Source: Cetobacterium sp. 8H
Lineage (GTDB): Bacteria > Fusobacteriota > Fusobacteriia > Fusobacteriales > Fusobacteriaceae
Length of the DNA: 64,000 bases
Direction of reading: 5' to 3'
Assembly (NCBI RefSeq): GCF_014250675.1
Contig: NZ_JACHTG010000003.1
Coordinates: 372,001-436,000 of the forward strand
In this document: positions 51,021-60,288 of the stretch, piece after piece
Position numbering within the stretch: the first letter of the stretch is position 1
How the letters are laid out: each line of letters begins with the position of its first letter
Made by a program: the position numbers and the translations under genes
The notes under the pieces: generated by a model
What the model saw: the letters and a program-made list of their open reading frames with translations, nothing else
Databases searched by the model: none
What the model was told of the DNA's origin: nothing

Positions 51021-51743
51021 ATGATAAAGAAAAGTAACGTATGTGATGAAGCTCCTGTTGAAATGAAGGTAAATGGTGAAAAGCTAGTTACGTTTATGTG
51101 TACTCCAAGCGATTTAACAGATTTAGCAGTAGGACATCTTTACACAAGAGGAATTTTAAAAAATAAAAGTGAAATTATGAGTATTGCAGCTTGTAAAGAT
51201 TTAAAAATGATAGCGGCATTTGTATCTGGAAAAATTCAAGATGAAGTTTTTACAATTCCAAAAGTAGTTTTAAGTGGATGTGGGAGTGGAGCTCTTTTTG
51301 ATGAAAAAGTAATGAATAAAGAAGCTATTGTTTTTAATAAAACTATAGATATGGATAGAATAAAAAAGGTTACAAGAGACATGATGGATGGAGCGATAAT
51401 GTATAAAACGAGTGGTGGAATGCATTGTGCAGGAATAGGAAATCCCGAAGGTAAATTTTTAGTTAGAGAAGATATAGGAAGACATAATGCCGTTGATAAA
51501 GTGATTGGTGCAGCCATAAATAAGGAATTTTTATTAGAGGAATCAATTATAGTAACAACAGGAAGACTGTCTTTAGATATGGTATTAAAAGCTGTTGGAG
51601 CAAAAATACCTGTGGTAGCTTCTCTTAGTATTCCAAGTAGTTTATCTGTAGAATTAGCAGAAAAGCTGGGGATATGTTTAATTGGAAGAATAGGAAGTTT
51701 AAATCCTGTTATTTATACGTATGAAAATAGAATAAAAAAGTAG
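51021..51743 (+). CDS. fdhD: FdhD-like accessory sulfurtransferase, one-cysteine variant
   Basis: This 240-residue protein matches Fdh[66 protein letters not shown] and [23 protein letters not shown]. FdhD passes sulfur from the desulfurase IscS to bis-MGD of formate dehydrogenase through a mobile CxxC loop. Here that loop reads [13 protein letters not shown] (Cys about 87), so only the first Cys remains. Placed among genes for an AOR-like enzyme rather than formate dehydrogenase, it may sulfurate or load a tungsten cofactor. Confidence 0.87.
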   Translation: MIKKSNVCDEAPVEMKVNGEKLVTFMCTPSDLTDLAVGHLYTRGILKNKSEIMSIAACKDLKMIAAFVSGKIQDEVFTIPKVVLSGCGSGALFDEKVMNKEAIVFNKTIDMDRIKKVTRDMMDGAIMYKTSGGMHCAGIGNPEGKFLVREDIGRHNAVDKVIGAAINKEFLLEESIIVTTGRLSLDMVLKAVGAKIPVVASLSIPSSLSVELAEKLGICLIGRIGSLNPVIYTYENRIKK

Positions 51744-51754
51744 AGGAGAAAAAA

Positions 51755-51946
51755 ATGTTTGGAAGATTAGGACCATTTGAATTAATATTAATTTTATGTA
51801 TAGCACTAGTTATTTTTGGACCATCAAAATTACCTGAAATAGGAAAATCTTTAGGAAAAGCAATAAAAGAGTTTAAAGGGCATGCAAACGATATTACAAA
51901 GGATATAGATCCAAATACACCTCCAAAAGATGAGGAGAAAAAGTGA
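51755..51946 (+). CDS. tatA: Twin-arginine translocase TatA
   Basis: This 63-residue protein has a short N-terminal stretch, a membrane helix [31 protein letters not shown] with the FGPxKLPxxG hinge, an amphipathic helix and a charged tail. It forms the Tat protein-conducting component. No tatB is present, so it probably does both jobs. It lies 12 bp after fdhD and overlaps tatC by 4 bp. Confidence 0.93.
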   Translation: MFGRLGPFELILILCIALVIFGPSKLPEIGKSLGKAIKEFKGHANDITKDIDPNTPPKDEEKK

Positions 51947-52653
51947 AAAGAAATAATTTAACTATGCTTGGACACTTAGCAGAGTTGAGAAAAAGATTAA
52001 CAATCATAGTTATAGCAAATTTAATATTAACTTTTATTTGTTATGAGTATTCAAATAAATTAGTCCAGTTATTTTTAGATATGAATAAAAATATGAGGCT
52101 AGTTTATTTAACACCACCAGAATTATTTTTAGCTTATTTAAAGATATCTTTAATAGCTGGAGTTATAATAGCATCGCCGATAACAATTCTTCAAATTTGG
52201 ATTTTTATTTCTCCAGGATTATATAAAAAAGAAAGAGCAGGGATTATTGGAACATTTATCGCAGGACTCTTATTTTTTATGACTGGAGGACTATTTGCTT
52301 ATAAAGTAGTTTTACCAACAATGTTAGAATTTTTCCAAAAGTTTCAAACCGAAGAGATAGCTCAAATGATATCAGTAGGATCATACTTAGATTTTGTTTT
52401 AAGTATTATATTCACTTTTGGAATTGTTTTCGAAATGCCTGTTTTAGCAGCATTACTAGCAAAATTAAAACTAATAAAAGCAAAAACATTAAAAAAGAAA
52501 CAACCGGTAATGATATTGATAATATTTATAATAGCTGCAATAATGACACCACCAGATATAGTTTCTCAAATAATGTTAGCAGTTCCTATGATCTTATTAT
52601 TACAACTTAGTATAGGAATTTGCTGGTTGATAAATAAATATCAGGAGGATTAA
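51943..52653 (+). CDS. tatC: Twin-arginine translocase TatC
   Basis: This 236-residue membrane protein has six segments and TatC motifs: [12 protein letters not shown] at the N-terminus (signal recognition, Glu), [27 protein letters not shown] and [10 protein letters not shown]. TatC binds the RR signal of folded cargo such as the YdhY-like subunit. It starts at a GTG overlapping the tatA end (GTGA), and its stop overlaps the moeA ATG (TAATG), so all three genes are translationally coupled. Confidence 0.94.
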   Translation: MKRNNLTMLGHLAELRKRLTIIVIANLILTFICYEYSNKLVQLFLDMNKNMRLVYLTPPELFLAYLKISLIAGVIIASPITILQIWIFISPGLYKKERAGIIGTFIAGLLFFMTGGLFAYKVVLPTMLEFFQKFQTEEIAQMISVGSYLDFVLSIIFTFGIVFEMPVLAALLAKLKLIKAKTLKKKQPVMILIIFIIAAIMTPPDIVSQIMLAVPMILLLQLSIGICWLINKYQED

Positions 52654-53861
52654 TGAAATTTTTTAAAACAGTAAGCTTAGATATGGCTTTTAATGAAATA
52701 TTAGATAAAAATAGAATTGTATTAAAAACAGAAAAAATAGAAATAGAAAACTCTCTGGGGAGAGTTTTAGCTGAAGATATATATTCAGAGTTAGATTTAC
52801 CATCATTTAATAGATCTACAGTGGATGGATATGCTGTAAAAGTAAAAGATGTTTTTGGTGCTAGTGACTTTTCTCCAGTACCTCTAAATTTAAAAGGAAC
52901 TGTTGTGATGGGTCAAAAAAGTGAGCATATCTTAGAGAGTGGAAGTTGTGTGTATATTCCTACTGGCGGGATGCTTCCAGAAGGTGCAGATGGTGTTGTA
53001 ATGATAGAAGATTGTGAGTTTCTAGGTGATGAAATCCTTATAAATAAAGGCATTTCAAATTATTCAAACCTTATTTTAAAAGGAAGTGAAATTCAGAAAA
53101 ATCAAAAGATTATTTCTAAAGGAGAAAGAATAACTTCTGGTCATATAGGTGTTTTAGCATCTATTGGAAGAAAAGAAATAGAGATATTTGAAAAAATAAA
53201 ATTTTCAATAATATCAACAGGAGATGAAGTTGTTTCTATAGGAAGTACTTTAAAAATTGGAGAAGTATATGATATAAATACTCATATTTTTAGCTCTCTA
53301 ATAGAAGAAGGAGCCGGAGAGGTAGTTCATAAATTTTTAGTTAAAGATAGTTTAGAGCTATTATCAAAAAATTTAAAAGATGCTTTAGAAAAATCACATG
53401 TAGTTTTAATTTCAGGTGGAAGCTCTGTAGGAATGAAAGATTTCACAGAGAAAGCGATTGAAAGTATAGGTGGAGAGATATTTATACATGGGATGGCAAT
53501 AAAGCCAGGGAAACCAACAATTGTAGCTACCTATAAGGATAAGTTTATATTTGGAATGCCAGGACATCCTCAATCAGGAGTGAATGTTTTTAGAGTTTTA
53601 GTAGAAAAAATATTTTTAAATAGACATAGAACAGTCGTTTTGGGAAAATTAACTGAAAATTTATATGGAGATCCTGGAAAAACATGTTTTGTTAATGTGA
53701 GCTTACTATACACTGAAGATGGAATAAAAGTTCAACCTTTTCAAAGTAAATCTTCAATGATTAGACCTGTTTTGGACGCATGTGGATTTATATCTATTCC
53801 TGATCATAGAGAGGGACTATATGCCGGAGAAATTGTGGAGGTTATATTAAATGGAAAATAG
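52653..53861 (+). CDS. moeA: Molybdopterin metal-insertion protein MoeA (copy 1)
   Basis: This 402-residue protein has the MoeA domain order: LGRVLAEDIYSELDLPSFNRSTVDGYAVK, VYIPTGGMLPEGADGVVMIED, FSIISTGDEVV, then the catalytic GGSSVGMKDFTEKAI and PGKPTIVATY...GMPGHPQSGVNVF. MoeA inserts Mo or W into adenylylated molybdopterin. Because the operon begins with tungstate transport, this copy or the next is likely tungsten-specific. It overlaps both neighbours, tatC by 1 bp and the second moeA by 11 bp. Confidence 0.93.
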   Translation: MKFFKTVSLDMAFNEILDKNRIVLKTEKIEIENSLGRVLAEDIYSELDLPSFNRSTVDGYAVKVKDVFGASDFSPVPLNLKGTVVMGQKSEHILESGSCVYIPTGGMLPEGADGVVMIEDCEFLGDEILINKGISNYSNLILKGSEIQKNQKIISKGERITSGHIGVLASIGRKEIEIFEKIKFSIISTGDEVVSIGSTLKIGEVYDINTHIFSSLIEEGAGEVVHKFLVKDSLELLSKNLKDALEKSHVVLISGGSSVGMKDFTEKAIESIGGEIFIHGMAIKPGKPTIVATYKDKFIFGMPGHPQSGVNVFRVLVEKIFLNRHRTVVLGKLTENLYGDPGKTCFVNVSLLYTEDGIKVQPFQSKSSMIRPVLDACGFISIPDHREGLYAGEIVEVILNGK

Positions 53862-55740
53862 AAATATATACATTGATAATATTGATGTTGAAAAAGCATT
53901 AAGTATATTTTTTCAAAGTTTAGAAATAAACCTTCAAGAGGAAAAAATATCGGTATTAGATTCGATAGGAAGAGTTACTTCACAGGCAGTTTTTGCTAAA
54001 AGATGTTCACCAACATATTCAGCTAGTGCAATGGATGGGATACTGATATTTGCTGAAAAAACAGCAGAAGCTTCAGAAGTTAATCCAATTTATTTAAAAG
54101 AAAATGAAGATTTTATCTTCGTAAATACAGGGAACCCAATAGATTATAACCTTGGAGACAGTGTAATAATGATTGAAGAGGTTATTTCCTTAGAAGATGG
54201 ATTATATAAAATAATTAAAAGTTCTAGGCCATGGCAGCATATAAGACCTGTTGGTGAAGATATTATAGAAGGTGAAATGATTATAAAATCGAATCATAAA
54301 ATAGCACCTCAAGATTTAGGTGCACTTATTTCTGCTGGAATTTTAGAGATAGATGTTATAAAAAAACCAAAAGTAGCTATAATAGCAACAGGTGATGAGG
54401 TTATAGATATCTTCAAAGAAGATTATAAGGAAAAATCAGTAATTGATTGTAACTCTTATGTTTTTTCAGCTCAAATAAAAGAATGGGGTGGAGTTCCAGA
54501 AATATTACCAAAGTTAAAAGATGATTTAACTTATATAAAAGAAAAGTTAAGTTCAATTGTAAAAGATTTTGATTTAATATTGATAAATGCAGGATCATCA
54601 GCTGGAAGCAAAGATTATACAAAAAGTGTAATAGAAGATTTAGGAGAAGTAGTTGTACATGGTGTAGCAATAAAACCTGGGAAACCAACAATATTAGGGA
54701 ATGTGGATGGAAAACCTGTAATTGGAATACCGGGATATCCAGTTTCAGCATTTTTAGCTATGGATATTTTTATCAAACCCTTAATGGAAAAATTGACACA
54801 AATTTCTAAAGAGGATACTTTTGTAGAAGGTATTTTATCTAAAACGATTGTTTCGTCTTTAAAGCATAAAGAACTTGTAAGAGTAACACTACATTACTCG
54901 GAGGGCAAGTATATAGTAAATCCTTTAGCTAGAGGAGCAGGAATTACAACTAGTCTTTCTAAAGCGGATGGAATCTTAGAAATTCCAAAAGAAGTTGAAG
55001 GAATAAGAGGTGGAGAAGTAGTAAAAGTTAAACTTTTAAAACCTTTAAAAGAGATTAAAGATTATCTTATATCTGTTGGAAGTCATGATGTCATAATGGA
55101 TTTAATCGGTGATAAAATCAAATTATGTTCAACTCATACTGGAAGTTTTGGAGGAATATTAGCAATAAAACAAAGAAATACTCATATAGCACCTATACAT
55201 ATATTAGATGAGGATTCTGGTGTATACAATATAGCAGCAGTAAAAAAATATTTTCCAAATGAAGAGATGCTATTGATAAAAGGTGTTAAGCGTGTTCAAG
55301 GACTAATGGTTACAAAAGACAACCCTCTTAATATAAGAGAGTTAAATGATATTATTTCAAAAAAATTGAGATATGTTAACCGTCAAAGAGGTGCGGGAAC
55401 AAGAATTCTTTTAGACTATCTATTAAAAAAAGACAATATAGAAAATGAAACTTTAAATGGTTATGACAGAGAAGCAAATACACATTTAGAAGTAGCAATG
55501 GCTATAAAAAGTGGAACTGCAGATGTAGGACTAGGAATAAAAGAGGCTGCAATTATTGCAGGTTTAGATTTTATTCCAATATTAGATGAAGACTACGATT
55601 TTTTAGTTAATCCTAAAATGGTTGATTCAGATAAAATAAAGGAGTTCATAGCATTCTTAAAATCGGATTATTTTATAAATAAAATAAATGATTTAGATGG
55701 ATATTCAGCTATAAATTCAGGTGAAGTTATCACTGTATAA
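53851..55740 (+). CDS. MoeA fused to a periplasmic-binding-protein-like domain (copy 2)
   Basis: This 629-residue protein has a complete MoeA module in residues 1-405 (GRVTSQAVFAKRCSPTYSASAMDGI, NAGSSAGSKDYTKSVIEDLG, PGKPTILGNVDGKPVIGIPGYPVSAFLAMD). A C-terminal PBP-like domain follows (about 405-629: SVGSHDVIMDLIGDKI, THTGSFGGILAIKQ, QRGAGTRILLDYLL, EVAMAIKSGTADVGLGIKEAA). This fusion is known in archaea and anaerobes. The PBP-like part may bind an oxyanion or a pterin intermediate to guide metal choice. It is the last gene of the eleven-gene operon, followed by a strong terminator. Confidence 0.92.
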   Translation: MENRNIYIDNIDVEKALSIFFQSLEINLQEEKISVLDSIGRVTSQAVFAKRCSPTYSASAMDGILIFAEKTAEASEVNPIYLKENEDFIFVNTGNPIDYNLGDSVIMIEEVISLEDGLYKIIKSSRPWQHIRPVGEDIIEGEMIIKSNHKIAPQDLGALISAGILEIDVIKKPKVAIIATGDEVIDIFKEDYKEKSVIDCNSYVFSAQIKEWGGVPEILPKLKDDLTYIKEKLSSIVKDFDLILINAGSSAGSKDYTKSVIEDLGEVVVHGVAIKPGKPTILGNVDGKPVIGIPGYPVSAFLAMDIFIKPLMEKLTQISKEDTFVEGILSKTIVSSLKHKELVRVTLHYSEGKYIVNPLARGAGITTSLSKADGILEIPKEVEGIRGGEVVKVKLLKPLKEIKDYLISVGSHDVIMDLIGDKIKLCSTHTGSFGGILAIKQRNTHIAPIHILDEDSGVYNIAAVKKYFPNEEMLLIKGVKRVQGLMVTKDNPLNIRELNDIISKKLRYVNRQRGAGTRILLDYLLKKDNIENETLNGYDREANTHLEVAMAIKSGTADVGLGIKEAAIIAGLDFIPILDEDYDFLVNPKMVDSDKIKEFIAFLKSDYFINKINDLDGYSAINSGEVITV

Positions 55741-55779
55741 AAAAGAGTTACAACTATTCATAATAGTTGTAACTCTTTT
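55741..55779. terminator. Bidirectional terminator ending the tungsten operon
   Basis: AAAAGAGTTACAACTATT pairs with AATAGTTGTAACTCTTTT over a 3-nt loop, followed by T. It also serves convergent panF. Confidence 0.9.
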
Positions 55780-55780
55780 T

Positions 55781-57229
55781 TTAAATATTGAAAAATGTAT
55801 CTATTGTTTCATCATCTGGTTTTTCACCAAGATAAGAACCAATAACAAAAACAATAATACTCATAAATATTACAGGAACTATTTGGTGCATTCCAGAGAA
55901 GTTAATTTTAAAAACTGAGAAGTAGATATATGAAGCAACTCCAAATATCATTGATGATATCGCCCCAACAGCATTAGCTCTTTTCCAATATAATCCCAAA
56001 ATAATAGGACAAAAGAACGCGGATTCTTGTCCAGCAAGAGCAAATAAATTAATCCAAACTAAAAGTTCTGGAGGATTAAGAGATAGAAAAAATACAATCA
56101 ATCCAATAAAAAGTGATGTGAATAAAGAAATCTTTTTTACTTTGTTATCATCAGGATTAGGATTGATATAGTTTATATATAAATCTTTTACAATTGTAGC
56201 GGATGAAAGTATTAGGAAAGAATCCACAGTTGACATTATAGCAGCAAGTGGCCCCCCAATAAAAACACCAGCTAGAATAGGGTGTAGGTTATTTATTGCA
56301 AGTGATGGGATAATTTTATCTCCAACAGTTATTCCAGGAGATATAGCTAGCCCCATAACACCTATCAAATGCATAATCAGCATTAAAACACCAACAACAG
56401 AAGTTCCTATAATCATTGCGTTGTGCATAGACTTACTATTTTTAAAGCCCATACAACGAACAGTTGTAGCTGGTAATCCCAGAATAGCAACACCAACTAA
56501 CATCCAAAACGATAAGATAAATGGTTTAGCAATAGCTCCACCAGAATCTGGTGTTAGCATCTGTGGATTTGTTTGTTGGATTGTTCTCATTATATTTTCC
56601 ATTCCACCACCAGTTTTTAAAATGGTGAAAAATAAAATTCCAGAAGCAATTAACATAACACAACCTTGAATAGCATCTGTAAGAGCTACAGCTCTAAAGC
56701 CACCAATAGTAGTATATGTGATTATAACAAATGAAAATATTATAAGTCCTACAATATAAGGAAGACCAGTAACACTTTCAAAAAGTCTAGCTCCACCTAC
56801 AAAGTTTGCAACAATAGTTCCTATAAAAAAGATAAGCATGATTACAGATCCAAGAATAACAACGATATCATTTTTATATCGAGCTCTTAGAAGATCAGTA
56901 ATGGTTACTCCTCCAATTTTTCTAGAGATAATAGCCAGTCTCTTTCCTAAAATACCAAGAGTTAAAAAAGCCGTTGGCGTTTGTATACATGCTAGTAAGA
57001 CCCACCCTAATCCGAGCTTATAAGCGACACCAGGGCCACCAATAAAAGAGCTAGCACCAATGTATGTAGCAATAATAGTCATGGCTAAAACAAAACCACC
57101 CATATTTCTACTACCAATAAAGTATTCTTCCATAAAGTTAACATCATCACGATGCTTTATCTCATTGACCTTCCATGCAACTCCTAGCATTACACAAAGG
57201 TAAATGATAATAGGTAAAAGTATAAGCAT
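55781..57229 (-). CDS. panF: Sodium/pantothenate symporter
   Basis: This 482-residue protein is a solute:sodium symporter with about thirteen membrane segments: EEYFIGSRNMGGFVLAMTIIATYIGASSFIGGPGVAYKLG, TDLLRARYKNDIVVILG, TIGGFRAVALTDAIQG, GGPLAAIMSTVDSFLILSSA. Its partner gene (YhdT-like) directly upstream is the usual panF companion, which supports pantothenate as substrate. AGGAGG precedes the ATG. Confidence 0.9.
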   Translation of the reverse strand: MLILLPIIIYLCVMLGVAWKVNEIKHRDDVNFMEEYFIGSRNMGGFVLAMTIIATYIGASSFIGGPGVAYKLGLGWVLLACIQTPTAFLTLGILGKRLAIISRKIGGVTITDLLRARYKNDIVVILGSVIMLIFFIGTIVANFVGGARLFESVTGLPYIVGLIIFSFVIITYTTIGGFRAVALTDAIQGCVMLIASGILFFTILKTGGGMENIMRTIQQTNPQMLTPDSGGAIAKPFILSFWMLVGVAILGLPATTVRCMGFKNSKSMHNAMIIGTSVVGVLMLIMHLIGVMGLAISPGITVGDKIIPSLAINNLHPILAGVFIGGPLAAIMSTVDSFLILSSATIVKDLYINYINPNPDDNKVKKISLFTSLFIGLIVFFLSLNPPELLVWINLFALAGQESAFFCPIILGLYWKRANAVGAISSMIFGVASYIYFSVFKINFSGMHQIVPVIFMSIIVFVIGSYLGEKPDDETIDTFFNI

Positions 57230-57238
57230 TTGTTCCTC

Positions 57239-57469
57239 CTAATCTAAATCTATATCTTTGAAAAAAAATTTTACAGCTAAAAAAACAAGAATGTTTATAA
57301 TAACTAAACCTAAAACACATGAATAGAAGAACCAACTAGGTAAACCAAAAATAAAGTCATTAGATCCAGATTTATAGATGTATGCAAAATAATACCACCA
57401 AGCAAAGTAAAAAAAATAAAGTAAGCAAGTAATAATAGCCTCTTTATTTAATTGTTTTAAATTTTTCAT
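57239..57469 (-). CDS. yhdT: YhdT-like small membrane protein
   Basis: This 76-residue protein has two membrane segments (ITCLLYFFYFAWWYYFAYIY and FYSCVLGLVIINILVFLAVKF), with FGLPSWFFYSC between them, typical of YhdT. It is encoded 9 bp before panF as in E. coli, and is thought to help the symporter. I use the ATG at 57469, which has GGAGGAAA upstream. Confidence 0.85.
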   Translation of the reverse strand: MKNLKQLNKEAIITCLLYFFYFAWWYYFAYIYKSGSNDFIFGLPSWFFYSCVLGLVIINILVFLAVKFFFKDIDLD

Positions 57470-57496
57470 TAAATTTCCTCCAAAAAATAACATAAA

Positions 57497-57524
57497 AAGA
57501 GAGAGCCTTTTATTGCTCCCTCTG
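57497..57524 (-). terminator. Terminator after fprA
   Basis: On the minus strand GAGGGAGC pairs with GCTCTCTT (with wobbles) around AATAAAAG, followed by TTT. Confidence 0.55.
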
Positions 57525-57535
57525 GAATTAAATAA

Positions 57536-58747
57536 TTATGCTCTTTCGCTTTTTAATTTTTCAGCCATAACTTTAGCGATATGCTCTAATTTCTTTTGAT
57601 CTTCTAGAGTTGGTTCTCCTTTTGATTCAACAGGTTCAGCGACAAGTTCTAAGCCAGGAAGCGAATCAGCAAAAGCTTGAATACCTCTTACTCCTCCACC
57701 ACTCCAAAGCATGTTTCCAAAGATTCCTAAATATCTATTTTTTAAACCATAGTTTTTAAGTTTATGTAAAAGCCCATGTAAAACAGGATAAACGTCATTG
57801 TTGTGCGCTGCAGATCCAATAATAAGTCCTTTGTATTTCCAAATATCACTTATAATGTATGAGTGATCAGTTTTAGAAGCATCATATATTTTTATATTTT
57901 TAATTCCATTCCAAGAAAGTTCTCTAGCTATAACGTTAGCCATCTTAGCTGTAGTTCCATAAAGAGTACCATATACTATAACTACACCTTCTTCTTCTGG
58001 AGTAAAACTTGCCCAGTTAGCGAAGTGGTTAATAACTACAGAAACATCTTTTCTCCATAAAATTCCATGAGAAGGACAGATATATTTAATTTCTAATCCA
58101 CCTAATTTTTTAATTGCATTTAAAACTTGAGGACCATATTTTCCAACAATATTAGCATAATATCTTCTCATTTCACTTTCATAGAAAGAGAAGTTTATTT
58201 CATCATCGAAAATACCTCCGTCTAAAGTACCAAAACTTCCAAAAGCATCATTAGAGAAAAGAATTTTATCTGTTGTATCATATGTAACCATAGATTCAGG
58301 CCAGTGAACCATAGGAACCATAGCAAAAGTTAAAACATGAGTACCTAAATTTAAAGTATCTCCCTCTTTTATGCATAAAAATTTTGTTTCATCAAATGTA
58401 GGCATAAATGCTTTTATCATTTTTAAAGTAATAACGTTTCCAACAATTTTAGCTTCAGGGAAATATTCAATAACATCTCCTAAAGAACCAGAATGGTCGG
58501 GCTCCATATGATTAACGATGATATAATCTAGTGGTTTACCCTTTAATATTCCGTTTATTTTCTCAATGAATAAACCAGCAGTAGAAAAATCTACTGTATC
58601 GATTATACATGTTTTTTCATCATTTATTAAATAAGAGTTATAAGCAACTCCTTGTGGTAACGGTAAATAATTTTCAAATCTTTCAGTTTTTCTATCGTTA
58701 GTTCCAATCCAAAAAACTTTTTTTGTAACAGGTGCATGGTAATGCAT
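57536..58747 (-). CDS. fprA: Flavodiiron protein FprA (oxygen/NO reductase)
   Basis: This 403-residue protein has an N-terminal beta-lactamase-like diiron domain with ligands HMEPDHSG (His, Glu, Asp, His), a His in VPMVHWPESMV, an Asp in FSNDAFG and a final His in SHGILW. A flavodoxin domain follows (VIVYGTLYGTTAKMA, SAAHNNDVYPVLHGLLHKL). It reduces oxygen to water or NO to N2O, protecting anaerobic metalloenzymes. I use the ATG at 58747, preceded by GGAGGTTT; a start at 58789 lacks a ribosome site. NO removal would fit the nitrate/nitrite enzymes nearby. Confidence 0.94.
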   Translation of the reverse strand: MHYHAPVTKKVFWIGTNDRKTERFENYLPLPQGVAYNSYLINDEKTCIIDTVDFSTAGLFIEKINGILKGKPLDYIIVNHMEPDHSGSLGDVIEYFPEAKIVGNVITLKMIKAFMPTFDETKFLCIKEGDTLNLGTHVLTFAMVPMVHWPESMVTYDTTDKILFSNDAFGSFGTLDGGIFDDEINFSFYESEMRRYYANIVGKYGPQVLNAIKKLGGLEIKYICPSHGILWRKDVSVVINHFANWASFTPEEEGVVIVYGTLYGTTAKMANVIARELSWNGIKNIKIYDASKTDHSYIISDIWKYKGLIIGSAAHNNDVYPVLHGLLHKLKNYGLKNRYLGIFGNMLWSGGGVRGIQAFADSLPGLELVAEPVESKGEPTLEDQKKLEHIAKVMAEKLKSERA

Positions 58748-58913
58748 AGAAACCTCCTTAAATAAATATAATAATTCTATACTAGTCATATATATTTTAA
58801 TCTAAAAAGTTAAAAAATTCAACCTTAATTATATAAATAAGGCAAAATTAAATTGTATTTAACAAAAAATATACAAAAATAATATAAAATGTACAAAAGA
58901 GTTTAAAAAAAGT

Positions 58914-58942
58914 TTTACGAAAGCTAAAAGTGGTGGTATAAT
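58914..58942 (+). promoter_or_regulatory. Promoter for lgt
   Basis: TTTACG (58914-58919) and TATAAT (58937-58942), with an upstream TG extension, are separated by 17 bp, 42 bp before the lgt start codon. Confidence 0.65.
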
Positions 58943-58983
58943 CAATTAAAAAAGAATAACATAAATTAGTGTAGGAGGGTTTA

Positions 58984-59847
58984 ATGGATCCGATATTTGT
59001 GCAACTAGGGAGTTTAAAAATAAGTTATTACGGCTTATGCTATGCGTTGGCTTTTTTTATAGGGATTGAACTTTTGAAAAGGGAAGCAGTAAATAAAGGA
59101 CTAAATAAAGAAGTTGTTGAAGATTATGCTTTTGTAGCCATGATATCTGGACTTCTTGGTGGACGTCTTTATTATGTTCTATTTAATTTTAATTATTATT
59201 TTTCGCATCCAGCTGATATATTGGCAGTTTGGAAAGGTGGAATGGCAATACATGGTGGAATATTAGGTGGGTTTATAGGAACGTTGATATATGCTCACAG
59301 AAAAAAATTAAATGCATTTTTATTAGGAGATATGGTAGCACCTTTACTTTTATTAGGTCAAACAATTGGAAGATTTGGAAATTTAGCCAATGGAGAAGTT
59401 CATGGAGTTCCAACATTCACTCCATTTAGTGTGATATTTAAATTAAAACCGAGTTTTTATGAATGGTATAATCAATATAATGCAATGAGTATACTGGAAA
59501 AATCAAAATATAAAGAATTAGTTCCTTGGGGATTAGTTTTTCCAAATTCTTCTCCTGCTGGATCAGAATTTCCGAATTTACCTTTACATCCGGCGATGTT
59601 ATATGAAGCGTTATTAAATTTTATAGGATTTTTATTTTTATACTTTTTTATGAGGAAAAAAAAGTATGCTACTGGAACAATTTGGTGGTCTTATATAATA
59701 ATATACAGTTTGAATCGTATATTTGTAAGCTTTTTCAGAGCAGAAGATTTAATGTTTTATGGTTTTAGAGCACCACATGTTATAAGTTTCATAATGATGT
59801 TTTTTGCAGCAATTATAATAATAATTATTAATAAAAATAGGGAGTGA
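58984..59847 (+). CDS. lgt: Prolipoprotein diacylglyceryl transferase
   Basis: This 287-residue inner-membrane enzyme adds diacylglycerol to the lipobox Cys of prolipoproteins. It has about seven membrane segments, with the conserved MAIHGGILGGFIG (His) and the signature GRFGNLANGEVHG. A late LNRIFVSFFRAED contains the essential Arg. AGGAGGG precedes the ATG. The next gene encodes a lipoprotein that it would modify. Confidence 0.95.
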   Translation: MDPIFVQLGSLKISYYGLCYALAFFIGIELLKREAVNKGLNKEVVEDYAFVAMISGLLGGRLYYVLFNFNYYFSHPADILAVWKGGMAIHGGILGGFIGTLIYAHRKKLNAFLLGDMVAPLLLLGQTIGRFGNLANGEVHGVPTFTPFSVIFKLKPSFYEWYNQYNAMSILEKSKYKELVPWGLVFPNSSPAGSEFPNLPLHPAMLYEALLNFIGFLFLYFFMRKKKYATGTIWWSYIIIYSLNRIFVSFFRAEDLMFYGFRAPHVISFIMMFFAAIIIIIINKNRE

Positions 59848-59854
59848 GGGAATT

Positions 59855-60259
59855 ATGAAAAAAGTTATGGGATTACTACTAATGATTACAATTTTATTTG
59901 GAGGTTGTACAAGTTTAGGTACAAAGAAACAAAAGTTAGTTGGAAAAGAGTATATTCTTGTTCAAGAAAATTCAATACCAAATGTTTTAATTGGATTTGA
60001 TGAGCATAACTTTTATGGATTTTCTGGCTTAAATAATTATTTTGGAAGATATGAGAAAAAAGGAAATAAAATCAAACTAGAAAAATTAGGATCTACTCTA
60101 ATGGCTGGTTCTGACAAAGTTATGAAAATGGAAACAGAATATTTAAATAAAATAGAAAAAGTTCAGTATTATTCAATCGAAGATGATATATTAACATTGG
60201 AATTAAATGATGGGGAAGTATTAAAATATAAGGAAAATAAAAAATTAGAAAAAAAATAA
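59855..60259 (+). CDS. Lipoprotein with META-like domain
   Basis: This 134-residue protein has a lipoprotein signal, LLMITILFGGC, with the Cys at about residue 18. A small beta-rich domain follows: VQENSIPNVLIGFDEHNFYGFSGLNNYFGRYEKKGNKIKLEKLGSTLMAG. The pattern resembles META/HslJ domains (GxNxYxGxY then a Met-Ala strand). Function unknown. It follows lgt after 7 bp and ends in a Lys-rich tail before a terminator. Confidence 0.75.
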   Translation: MKKVMGLLLMITILFGGCTSLGTKKQKLVGKEYILVQENSIPNVLIGFDEHNFYGFSGLNNYFGRYEKKGNKIKLEKLGSTLMAGSDKVMKMETEYLNKIEKVQYYSIEDDILTLELNDGEVLKYKENKKLEKK

Positions 60260-60288
60260 AATAAAATAAAAAATAAAATATATTATTG

